From assembly GCA_964017065.1 (NCBI GenBank), contig OZ024786.1, positions 5,309,781-5,373,780 on the forward strand: a DNA stretch of 64,000 bases, in the 5' to 3' direction. This document shows positions 42,081 to 53,078 of this stretch, in pieces (positions within the stretch are counted from its first letter, which is position 1; the number at the start of each line of letters is the position of its first letter). Origin of the DNA: Haliclona indistincta. Lineage: Eukaryota > Porifera > Demospongiae > Haplosclerida > Chalinidae. A model generated the notes under the pieces. It ran no database searches. It was not told the DNA's origin and saw only the letters and a list, made by a program, of their open reading frames with translations. The translations under genes and the position numbers were made by a program.

Positions 42081-42823
42081 GTGTGGACGAATAGGGTGAA
42101 GGCCCTGTTAAAAGAAGAGTGTATGAATTCTGAAACTCTGGAGAAGAGTCAGATACAGAAACTATCACTAATGGCAATGAAAAAGATAAAGCAATTGAAG
42201 CTACTGGTCTACTACATCAAATTTTACTGCTTCAAGTTCATTTCATGCTTAGTAATTATTTTTTGGCGAATAATGGGATTTACTAAATCTTTTTCGGATC
42301 AACTTCAAAGAGAAGAATTAGATTTTGCCATGGCTGCTGATTTAATTAAATCTACATCAGACACCTTAAGGACACTTAGGAGTGAAGACACTTGGGATCA
42401 AACTTACCAATACATCACGAGTGTGGCTACTATTCATAACATTGTTATCGAAGAACCGAGACAGCGTAGACAAACAAGGAGGCCTCAGAGAATGGATGAC
42501 TTTGTATGTATGAGTAGCAGTGGTCAGAGGGAGTCTCTTACTAGTATATAGTCAATCCTTGAAAATAAATGTTTGGTTTCCAGTGTTAGATTATATGTTG
42601 TCAGAGTTAGACCGTCGCTTTACTTCAACAAACCTAGGCATTATGAAATCTCTGCAAGCTTGTAGACCGTCTTCTTCAACTTTCTTAGATTCTTCTCAGC
42701 TAAGCTATTTAGCAAATTTCCATAGTGTCAATGCTGATCTTCTTTCCAGTGAGTGTGTATTGGCGAAAAGGGCACTGCCTGGTACACGCAAGTCTCTAAC
42801 GCTCGATTCACTTTGGTCTCAGT
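42081..42823 (+). pseudogene. hAT-type (ZMYM1-like) transposase C-terminal remnant
   Basis: DLIKSTSDTLRTLRSEDTWD, YITSVATIHNIVIEEP and RRPQRMDDFV, then after a stop and frame change INVWFPVLDYMLSELDRRFT and LQACRPSSSTFLDSSQL. This follows the helical middle and pre-dimerisation part of ZMYM1-like hAT transposases. No catalytic DDE core or dimerisation end remains. Confidence 0.6.
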
Positions 42824-43329
42824 AAGTACACTTCACAGAACCTCTAGCTGCAGAAGTTTGAACAATGTTATTGAAAAAGTTGAAGCTGAAAGGAAGAAGG
42901 AAGAAGGAGATTCAATTTGTTGCGGAGATATGAATTGAAATGAGAACAGCTAATGGAGATAGGAGGAATTGGAAGAAGTATACGTAGTCAGTGATGAATA
43001 CCCATCGGATTCTCTTGGACAAAAACACGGCGATGAAAATGGAATACATAAAATGCTTGGCTTGCAATGGAACTATGTATTTCTGTTCAACATTGGTGAA
43101 CTCTATCAACAGTTGACAATCCCACTGATTTACCTTCAAGAGGTACCTCTGTGTCTGAATGAAAACAAAATCCTCTCAGGCTTAAGAGACCTAAACGGCT
43201 CCACAAACAACTAAACAGTGATGGAACTAAGGTGACTGTGCCACAAGATTGTATGAGGAGACAAAGAAGCCATCAATGAATCAATATAGACATACTTCCT
43301 AAGCTACTGTAGCTGCAACAACTTGTAAA

Positions 43330-43640
43330 GATCAACCTCAGTACATACAGTGTAGTTACATATGATGATTCTGTGTACAATAGACGTACAAAAACCTGTG
43401 TGTCTGCATCAGGACAAGTGATACCACCTTACGTTCTTTATAAGGGATCCAGAATCTCACCACCTGCAGCAATCAGCTTCTGGGTTGCTATAGCTGTTAT
43501 ACGAGAGCAACAGATGATCCAGAATCTCACCAAATCACACGATTGGTGGTCCGCTTGGAACAGAGAATGGGTGGATGGACAGTGACGCCTGGCTACAATC
43601 AATCTTTTTGCCGTCATTATTATTGGTACAAAGCTAGGTC
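43330..43640 (+). pseudogene. DDE_1 (pogo/Tigger-like) transposase fragment
   Basis: TCVSASGQVIPPYVLYKGSR matches the strand between the first two catalytic Asp of DDE_1 transposases. After a scrambled stretch with a duplicated CCAGAATCTCACCA, another frame gives GWMDSDAWLQSIFLPSLL, the usual next segment. Dead fragment. Confidence 0.55.
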
Positions 43641-43794
43641 TGATGTAGCCTCGTACCCAGGCTCTTAATATAGAGCCTGGTGACTACTGTCAGCGCATGC
43701 GCGTAATTATAAACAGGATGTACGTGGGCGAGAGATAATAATGACGATGGTAGCATTATTGAGTAGTATTGCCTGACGTCATAGCAGAAATAAA
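43641..43794. other. Upstream region of the ZAD/DUF6589 gene
   Basis: Contains GC-box-like and GCGCATGCGC motifs (43694). Probably promoter and 5' UTR. Confidence 0.3.
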
Positions 43795-46700
43795 ATGGCT
43801 ACTACTACTTTGATCTGTAGACTATGTAAGAGGTGATACCCACTGGTTGTTTGTCACTATTTACTAACTCTGCTGTTAGTCAAAATCTGGCAGGAAGAAT
43901 TTCTGAGCTTTTGGATGTTTGTATAGACCGCGATGATGATCTTCCGGGCCATAATATTATTTGCAAGAAGTGCAAAAGACGATTTGATGGACTGGAAAAA
44001 GCAGGTACTGATCTTGAAAACTTTCGTGTTCAAGCCAGGGAGTCCAGGAAGTCGCTTTTAAGTGAGGGTTCCCTTAAGAGAAGGAAAGAATCGAGTGGAA
44101 ATATTGGTGTCTCTCCGGATACGCTTAGAGAGAGACCATCATCGAAAAGGCACCTCTCCAGAAGGCAGCTGGATTTTTCCCAAGGTATGCTATGAGATGA
44201 TGCGTATTTTTGCTAACTCATGACTAACTCTCTCATGCAGGACTAGTGGCACTACCACCAAGTCCTATGGTCGTTGGTGATCAACTTACAACGGTCTCTA
44301 CAACTACACTTCACTCTTGTGTTCCTGCACCTACTTGTCAGGCATCTTCCACTAGTACTGATTCAGAATCTTGTGATACTCCTAGTGCTATCTCTACCGA
44401 TCGAATGAACAGTAGTACTCTTCCTCACTCTACGTATGAGATGTCAAATGCACCTGCCTGTTCTTTGCTCATTTCTGCTACAGAGATACACACTCAGTCA
44501 GACGATTCTGCAATTATTCCTCTTTCAACAGAAATGAGTGCATTATCTCTTTCTCTTCCGACTGCTCATGTGCTCACAGAACCAACAAACTCAAACTCTG
44601 TCTCGGTAGCCACTGAACCAGACGCAACTTTATCTGTGAAGGTCAGTATTCATTCATCCTCCTTGTCCCGATTCACCTGAAAGTGCACTGGTGCCTTGCT
44701 GCTATTGACTGTAAATCAAAAAATATTAGCTACTATGATTCACTACAAGAAGAAAACAATACCTGCCTCACAATCCTCAGGTATACCATTACCTGGTGTT
44801 CAATGAGTATGATCACATTATAATAATTATTACAATTATGCAGATATCTGTCTTGTCTGCATCGGATAGCAGTACTGTAACATATGTTCTACCAAATTCA
44901 CTGTGCCAAGTAGGAAAAGCTTTAGGAAAAGGGAATATGCCATCAATTGCCAAAGCTATTTTGGACAACGAACAACTTGCAGACCATGTTCTTCAGCTCG
45001 TAATAAGATCTATTGATTCCGAATGTTCTATTCTCTGCCAGCGAAATCCACAAAGTTGTTCTCTATTCCGCAAGATTAGCGTCGTTGAAATGAGAAATTT
45101 CAAGTGGAATTGCCTGATAGATGAACTTTCATCTAAAGCACCCACTCTATATCGTATTCTTTACTCACTCGTTTCTCACAGCGATCACAGGAACAAGAAG
45201 AAAGTAGCCAAAGCACACTTTCCAGGGATTTGCATGACGTGTGCTGTTCTTTTGAAAGAGAGGAACAGGGAAATGTGCGGAGTTCAATCCATGATCTCAT
45301 TTCTTCTATACTATTCACGTGCAGAAAAACAGGTACTACACTTAAAATGATGTGTTAGTTAATTATTATTCATGCATGATGTTTCAGGTATACACACGAC
45401 TTAACCAAGTTGCTGTGTGTGTGAGCTACAAGGAGACGCTTCGTAATGTTGAGGAGATTAGCAAGTTACATACAGCACCAATGTCAGAATGGATATCCGA
45501 TAATGTACCATTCAGATTTTGGGGAGACAATGTGGACAAGAAGAGGGGTGTTCGAGATGTGAGGTCAGACCATCAAGGAGAACTTGTTCATATGTACAGC
45601 ATACTCGCTGGTCGTAATCGCACACCCTGAGTCACACCGGTTGCATTGGCAGTCTTTCGATTGAGTCAGACTCTCTTTTACCAACAACTGATGACATACA
45701 ATCAGTGAAGCTGAACATGGTTGTTATAGTAAGCAGGTACTTGACCAAGTACATCGAAGGCCTCAAGACTTTTTCTAAAGCAGTACCAAGCCATATCAAA
45801 CACCAGTACTCCAAAGAAATGACTGCTAAGTCAAGTGTTGTTGTAGTAGATGTTCTTTTAAAGAATGAAGCATGCAACGGCGACATGATCGACATCATGA
45901 CAACAATGCAAAATTATCTTGGGAGTGACTACTGTGAAGAACGAAGTTTATTATCAGGAGGGGACCAATTAACTTGCGAAAGACAATTTGGCGCTCAACG
46001 GCATGTAATGGATGGAAATACAGTTCGCGAAAGACTTGGCATTCTCCAACCAGTCACTGAAGACTGGCATTGCATGGTGTGCCTACTTTCGGTAAGTTGT
46101 TAGAAATAATCTGATTCATGTAATTTGACATGTTTCCACCCATGTTCAGGTTGTATGGAAGAAGTTGTATGGAAAATCTTCAAAGGATTATGGGACACTT
46201 GGATACCTTAAGAGCCTTCTGAATCGCAAAACCGTAACAGCAGATCCTAAAAAAGCTGTTGACGCAAATTTAGATTTCGTAACAACTGTGGTAAAAGGAC
46301 TTATGCTTTCATGTGCGTTTGACATACTTGGCATTAAGAAATTTGATGACCGCATACAACTGCCACACTTTACTTCAGTTGAGCAGCAATGGGAATACGT
46401 CCGTCAGCTGGCTGAACAAGTTGTGGAGAGATGCACACTGATTGACATAACTAGCTATGGCAATGTGGCTGACACAGAGGATCACATCTACAATTATGCA
46501 AGAGTTTTATGCCACTACGGTTCAATGTTGATTGAATTTAGAGATGCCTGGGCAGAGGGAGACGGAGAATGAGTTTTTCGTTGTTGGAGACTTCTAATTC
46601 CGCATTTCAAGGCGTCTGGCAGAACAAAATATGCCTTAGAAGCTCTTAGATTTCAGCTCCAAGCCAAGGTACTTCTATCACCACAGCTTGCACACCAGGT

Positions 46701-47072
46701 AAAGTGGGACCGTTTCGTTAACACACGAGGAGGTGAAGGCAATAATATTCCAAATGACCTGTACAATGAACATGTAGTGAAGATAGTCAAGAAAATCATT
46801 TTTGTATGGGACCAAATTTAACTGAGAAAGCACTTCAGACAGCAGCACGTTCTGTCAGTGGCATACATGCTATCTGCAAGCAATATGATCGTGAGTCAGG
46901 TGTGCCAGTTCAAACCCAGACGCGATTCTACGATGGGGCTGAGGTTGTGCGAGCACCCCCCTCCTCTCCTATAGATAGCTTGTTATTATGTTGTATGTTT
47001 GCCACTTCAATAAGTGCTCAGTCTCCTATTTTGTACAACCCACACTTTAATGCCACTCCTATATTATTGTAA
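43795..47072 (+). pseudogene. ZAD-like zinc finger plus DUF6589-like protein, several one-base breaks
   Basis: Exon 1 (43795-44184) starts MATTTLICRLCKR. After a one-base frame change at about 43831 it continues CLSLFTNSAVSQNLAGRI and CKKCKRRFDGL: C-x2-C...C-x2-C as in ZAD dimerisation domains. Exon 2 (44241-44641) is Ser/Thr-rich. Exon 3 (44843-45331) and exon 4 (45388 on) carry VPFRFWGDNVDKKRGVRDVR, HQGELVHMYSILAGRNRTP, then a frame change at 45629, SGGDQLTCERQFGAQRHVMD and PVTEDWHCMVCLLS. After an intron (46091-46149) KKLYGKSSKDYGTLGYLKSL continues to a TGA (46570-46572) inside a conserved stretch, then KASGRTKYALEALRF and, in another frame, LTEKALQTAARSV. DUF6589 proteins are transposon-like and of unknown function. 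Four independent breaks argue for a pseudogene, or for assembly errors. Confidence 0.6.
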
Positions 47073-47139
47073 AATTATACATGTTTCACGGTGTGCACCT
47101 GTAGCTATAGCAGCTGTACTTTGATAACAAGCGGTCAAG

Positions 47140-47504
47140 ATGTCACAGACTCTTCTAAAGTACTTCGAGCCAATAGTTAATGACACAGATGATGAGCTTT
47201 CAGGTAATAATTTTTGCACAGTAAAATATTAATAGAAAGTACCATTGTTAATGATACAGATATCGATTATCAATCTGGATCAGAGCTTGGTGACTCTAAC
47301 TCTGACCAGCAAGCACCAGAGACTCAAGCCGAGACTGGTATCTGTGAGTCTGATGGTAGTCCTCCACCTAAGCGCCCAGCACTAGAACCAAGTAACCTGG
47401 GTCAGTGTGTTGATGATGAGATTGCTCACTATGCTAATGGTAGTGTTAGCCTAAACACTGAAACCCGTTTCAACCTAGAGAGTATGATAGATGACTACTT
47501 GTAG
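47140..47504 (+). CDS. Hypothetical acidic protein, 110 aa, with 32-nt intron or frameshift
   Basis: Exon 47140-47203 (MSQTLLKYFEPIVNDTDDE) joins in phase to 47236-47504 (STIVNDTDIDYQSGSELGDS, SPPPKRPALEP, ending SMIDDYL). The gap of 32 bases with GT...AG ends is shorter than any other intron here. The VNDTDD/VNDTDID similarity either side suggests a local duplication. N-terminal 'LLKYF' starts occur in hAT-type transposases, but no finger follows. Confidence 0.35.
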
Positions 47505-48099
47505 ATGTTCAGATAGCTTTACCCAGAGCATTACTCAGTAGATACTAAAGTATGGCCATTTGGAAATTTTGGACGCATTACGACCACTAACCAGATACTG
47601 GTGCATGCAATTCCAAGCAAAGAATAGTCACTTTAAACATCCAACTTCAAGAACATTCACAAGTCTTTAGCCAAACGACATCAGCCATGGATGCATCCCC
47701 TTGCGTTCCCATCAAGTGGCAAAGGACTAGATGACTTCCATTTGTTAATGTGCCAAATCTAGCAGCAAAGGTTGCAGACACACTAACACAACGTTAACGG
47801 TACAAGAGTAATGATACAACTTTAAAATCATTATTCATAGATCACAGGCAGGGTTGACATGGCATTGCTGACATGATATTGATACCAGCACTACACATAG
47901 AATGTACAGAGCAAAAAAATATTTGTGCTATTTTTGCACTGCTACAATGAACTGTACAGACAGTTCAGCTCACCATCGCCATGTGCATCCTGCTGTGGTA
48001 TTCCTAAGCAAGGGACCATTCTATGTAGACACTTAATGTATTTAAACATCTGCAGAGGACAAAAGGAAGTACCATTACAATAAAAGCAAAAGATTATCT
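47505..48099. other. No gene recognised
   Basis: Stops in all frames every 40-60 codons. Peptides such as PRTFTSL are too short to assign. Confidence 0.3.
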
Positions 48100-48911
48100 G
48101 TGCAACAAGTGTTTTATAAGTCACACATGGCTATAATAACAGAATTACAGAGAGAGAGTCGAAGCAGAGAAGACTCTAGAAATTGTATTACAAGACTAAG
48201 GGTACCAGAAGAGCATGCTGATACACTCACATACAAGTCAGTTGTACAAAGTGCTTTGTTTGTCGCTGACTATCTAGTGCAGGACAAAGCTGTTCTGCTG
48301 CCATATGTAGATATTTTTGACCTGCTATGGGGTTAAATCTCAGAATTTTAGTCTAACTCTAGAAGAGAATGAGAGAATTAAGCAATGAGATGAATGATCA
48401 AGTTAGTAAGTAAGGCAGTACTACATCTTATGCTGCTTGCTTCTGTACTGCACAAATCACAAACAGCCACCTCCACTGCATAATCTACTTGCAGATGCTG
48501 TTGACGTTTGTGGTAGTTCTAGACAGTTGCTAAAGTGTTTAAGCAGATATGGATGTGTATCATCACCAGACACACACGATCGATACGTCACAAGCATAGC
48601 AGAAATCAACCGACAAACCAGCATAATGGGATCAGACTGCATCAGACACTTTTACAGTTGCTTCAGTAGACAACTTTGATATGCTCCAAAGTTATGCTGC
48701 TGTGTTATGTGGTGATCAAAAGCGTAGCTACCATGGTACCACAGTTCAACATGTACAACCAAATTTGAACATAAAATGGTCAATCGCAGCAGACCAACAC
48801 TGTTCTCATTCACTGGATTCTCACTGTCTCTGGGGTGGGTGCCGCAGGAAAAAAACGAGTTCACCCTCAAAAATGAGATACACCCCAAGTCTCTTTCAGT
48901 TGTTTCTATAG
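48100..48911 (+). pseudogene. Transposon-like gene fragment with VDNFD...HGTT motif
   Basis: Pieces: HKQPPPLHNLLADAVDVCG, LSRYGCVSSPDTHDRYVTSI, then in another frame (from about 48654) [20 protein letters not shown] and [13 protein letters not shown]. The combination of a helical N-part with 'LG...S..T..R' and 'SVDNxD...HGTTVQ' is one I recall from multicopy invertebrate proteins. The 1,527-aa protein has a comparable VDNIDHN...FHGTALSLFQ. A frame change at about 48645 and loss of frame after 48900 make this a remnant. Confidence 0.45.
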
Positions 48912-49280
48912 ACCATATAGACATATTACAGTCACATGCCTTTGTCTGCTTCTTTTGGTACTATAGCGATTTAAACATTATCATCATACTACATAGTTGG
49001 ATTGGTTTAGCCTATAGCCTCAATTGACTGAGCTTGATTGCTCCACACCATGTTTCCATTATAATCTGCTCAGCAGTGAGTGGTCAGTGTACATTAATTT
49101 TGGATCATTTAATACGAAAAAAACCTGCTAAAATCAGTATATTTTCTGCTTCCAATACTGCAATTCAAACACTAAATTTTAATTTTCATTATCGAGTTTG
49201 TCATAAGTAATAATCAACGTACTCGTTGTGTAATTGAATTATTCAATAGATTATTATTCAATACACAATATCACAACACA
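48912..49280. other. No gene recognised
   Basis: AT-rich; no exon with support. Confidence 0.3.
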
Positions 49281-49285
49281 CAACA

Positions 49286-49385
49286 AAATCAGTGCTTCTG
49301 CCACATATGGCGATGTAGAGTACGCAAGTGTTTGTAGCATAGACCACAAATTGGACAAGAATATGTTTTTTTTCTTTGTCAATGA
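49286..49385 (-). pseudogene. Single C2H2 zinc finger, 3' end
   Basis: The minus strand encodes YSCPICGLCYKHLRTLHRHM then WQKH and TGA: C-x2-C-x12-H-x4-H. The upstream frame breaks quickly around a duplicated TCATGAGA. Either the last exon of a C2H2 gene or a stray copy. Confidence 0.35.
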
Positions 49386-49439
49386 GCCGGTCATGAGAGA
49401 GTCATGAGAAAGATAATCAATCAGTACCTCGGTTGTCAC

Positions 49440-50396
49440 TGAGCAGATAGATATATTATGCCTATAACACTACTAGCAGCAACATGGTACCAGGAGCTCT
49501 TGATAGTATGTACTGTTCTGTGAGATCTCGTGTGCTATCACGAGAGAGTCTTATCGTGATTAAACTGTTTATTACAATCAAAATACGAAACGATCGAATC
49601 AAGATCCAAAGAAACAGGTTGTAATCCGAATCGAATCTGGATCCAGTGTGAACACGCCTTTATAATACCAGTGATAACAGCACACTGTGGGATGCTGTAA
49701 CTGAATTATAGATTACATCCTCCCGTAGAAACGTGCCTGTACACATGCGCTCACTGGGTTTTGTAGAATTTTTCACACGACTATAATATAAATTACTTCA
49801 TAGAGCATGAAGCAGAGAACTATAATTTTAGTGGTGGCTACAAACGCACACATTGTACTGATGCACCAGATGCTTGAACCCTTCCACATGTTACAGCTGA
49901 CCAGTTTCAAGTGTTCATGAGGATGTTGCAGGACAGTCCCGATTGGCAACAAAGATGAGAGACGAGTTGTGCAAGAACAGTTCAGATTGTTATATACGGA
50001 TGTACAGCTGCACTGATATCTCAGTTTGAAATGTTTTAAATTCACTACAACCAAGAGTCTGTTTATAGAACAATAAACAGAGGTGATAGAAAGATAATAG
50101 GTCGCTTTCGAGGCGTTTAATAGTGTACATGATAGTGTACACATTATCATAATAATCTAGATCTAGCGGGCATGCAAGAAAATTGTGCACTAGCCGTTTA
50201 TTATTACGGAAAGTCAGTACTGTTCTCAGTCTGCATATTACATGCACTTCTCCACTCACCCTGAACTAACAGAATATGTGTAATTGTCTCTCAGTTCTGA
50301 TTACAAACATTATGTTATGAGACAATGGGTGCTTGACACAATGCGCTATTGATTCTGATAACAATGTATTGATGATTACAATTATACTTGTACATG
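49440..50396. other. No gene recognised
   Basis: A 125-codon minus-strand frame (49773-50150) is hydrophobic, Cys-rich and without motif; likely chance. Confidence 0.25.
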
Positions 50397-50960
50397 AATG
50401 GTTATGAGTACAATAGATTTATCCATATAAGGTTCTGGTCAAGCAGATAAAATAGCGCAGGACGGTGTATGCACTCTGAAACGTATTTTTTCTTCCATCA
50501 CCGCAGGTTCCTCATCCTATTCTATTTTAAATAATTTCGCTCTCCTTATGGTGGAACCAGAAAATTTACTAACTATATCCTGGAAAGGCTCGCTGATTAT
50601 TATATAGTCATCAGTTATCGTATTGGAGTAGACAATTACACCTGTGAAGACAAAATATCATGACTCAAACTTCACTCCGATCAAAAAGTGTAAATGTGAA
50701 TACCAACAGTCTTGCTATAACAACATCGCAGTAATCATCGTCTTCATGATGAGCAAGGAGGATAATGCTTCACTTTCGGCAAACCAGGTCCTGTGTCAGT
50801 TTGTTTCAAGTATGCGTCACCACACTTTGTGTTCAGAGCCTTTCTTTTACTAGACTTTGTCAATGCAAGGCTTTACCTTGCCTGTAGACAAGTACACAAG
50901 CACTGATATACCTGAAACAGAAATTGATTCTGACAAGGATGGTGAGCCCGAAGATGACCA
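50397..50960 (+). repeat. Segmental repeat, copy 1 (other copy 61629-62430)
   Basis: Shared with 61629 onward: GGTTCTGGTCAAGCAG, ATAAAATAGCG, GTGGAACCAGAAAATTTACT, CAAACCAG and the acidic exon-like piece KYTSTDIPETEIDSDKDGEP (50890-50955). The latter is open to 51084 here. Probably part of a mobile element ORF, not identified. Confidence 0.7.
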
Positions 50961-51124
50961 CCGTAGAAGTTTCTTCGCATTCCTGCTCATGGTAAAAGAG
51001 CAACGTCAACTAAAGAAAGGAGACAGCAAGGAAAGTCCTATGAGCAGGAAAAAAGGAAGAGAACTTGGGCTAGTTATAATTTGACCTTACTAGACCAGTG
51101 GGCTAGAAGCAAAGAGTTAATTTG

Positions 51125-51410
51125 AAGCCCTAGACCTGATTGGCCCACTACCACGGACTACAGCAGGCAATGCTTACATTGTCACCTGCTCAGACTACTT
51201 CACTAAATGGCCTGAAGTGGAAGCAATTCCTGAGAAATCAGCAGTGTGTCCCAGTTTCTATTCAGAGTCATCTGCAGGGCCATTCTATCATACAGTCTGA
51301 CCAGGGGAGAGTTTGTTAACAACACCCAACGACAATCTCTTCCAGCTTACTGATGTCCAACACAAGATGTCGGCAGCATACCAGAGAAAGATCTCTCCAT
51401 CTACCAATTA
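51125..51410 (+). pseudogene. Ty3/gypsy integrase core remnant
   Basis: LDLIGPLPRTTAGNAYIVTC and SDYFTKWPEVEAIPEKSA are the first catalytic strand region of a gypsy-type integrase. A frame-shifted remnant of the second part (DQGREFVN-like, about 51300) and AYQ (51380) follow, with a deletion between. Confidence 0.65.
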
Positions 51411-53078
51411 AAGTGGGCACTAATCTATGCAGGCAATAATCACCTGCATAATAATCACAATGTCGGCGATACAATCAGGGATGGCGATCATCTGAATTAT
51501 AACGTTCCTGATATTCCTGCCGGAAGCACAGGGTCAGTAGCACATGTACAGGGGTACTTACTAAACTCATGCAGCTAAACGCAGAATTAGATTTCGAGGA
51601 GAATGAATGTCACACATTTTTAAAAGCGTTGGTACTTTCTTTACCTTGCTCCAGTGTTTGCGTTTTGGTGTTTACTCTTAATTTCTTGGTAATTTTTACT
51701 TTAACTTTATATTTAGGGTTCCCTTAAAATTAGCATTACATGTACTGGCTATTGTGTTTCCCTGCCATTATTAAAAAATTGCAGATGGGCTCTGAGTGAT
51801 TGTGATTGCTTGTCTAACTATTGAATGAGATTACAATGGAAATGCCTCAAATAAATAAAGCAGTGTGCTTAGCGGAAAGAAAGGTAGTGTGCTTAGCAGC
51901 TGGGCGTTGTGTTTGGTTATTTCGGTTTGCCTATTGTACAAAATGCAATATGCCTGATCCCACAGTACATGTAGTTATGTATTTGTACACTGAGACTATG
52001 ATCCTGTTGGTTTTATAATGCACTGCTTGCATCAGTAACCTTGCTAATGTAAACATGCTCATGCGACATGGTTGGTGTGGTAACAGTCAAAGGTGTGAAG
52101 GTGTGCTATTGAGGTATTTGGTATTAGTGATCTCACAGAAACAACACTGGACACAGATCCTTTTGAAGAGCAGCTCACACCAAGAACAGCGATCACACTC
52201 TCTCGTTTTTTTTTAACGATCTATTGGGAAAACACAATCAAAGTTTATCCGTGGATGAGGCGTCTACATATTTTTTCTTGACAATGCTAACAGCACAAGC
52301 AAAAATCGATACCTATTTTCAATGAGCACAAGTGATCGCTAGACCTGGAGAGTGGGAGAGGGAGTCGATGTCACAGCATTTGCATGTATCATTGAAGAGA
52401 ACATCATAGCCATAGATAATTACCTTACGACACGGGATTGGCAACTAGCGCACGTGATCCAATGACAACAATACATTTTTCGTGGGACAGTCCTCGTTGT
52501 TACCTTTCGTGCAGAAAGACAGCCAAAAGTTTAAACTCTCAGCCACTTTTCTCGTGATACTTACTTTTATGCTGTGCGCAACTAGTACACATGCACCTAT
52601 CTGTTTAGTTTCAGGCTTGGTAAATTTAAAACTTTGCGTGTGTTACTATTCGGCTGGTTGCAAAAGGACGCTTTTTTCTCGCGCGCACTCACAGTCTTGA
52701 CAATAAAACTCCCTATAGTTACCAACGCACATGCACTCAGCAGAAACAAACTAGTGAAAAAGACGTCAGGTTGCAACTATAAGTGAACTATAATACTTTG
52801 AACTGTTGGACAACTTCACAATTTCCTACCGCCAGCATCCAAGGTTCTAAGCGGTATCCGTTTTGTTCTCCCTCCTGAAGCGAGTTGCAGCTCCTTCATA
52901 AATAGTCACTACATTTCAGTTGTTGGTAAGTGATAATACTATTCAACTGTGCACAAAACAGAGCATTTTATCAACACGTAACAAAGTAACACGCAGTTTA
53001 GAACACGCATTGGTTAGCTAAATTTCGTGCAGTGCTGAAATTATTGTTTTTGTGTATACACTGCATGTATCCAGCAAT
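51411..53078. other. No gene recognised; AT-rich with short frames
   Basis: Frames at 51821-52018 and 52482-52700 lack motifs and acceptable boundaries. 52860-53078 probably includes the promoter and 5' UTR of the transposase gene that starts at 53079. Confidence 0.3.
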
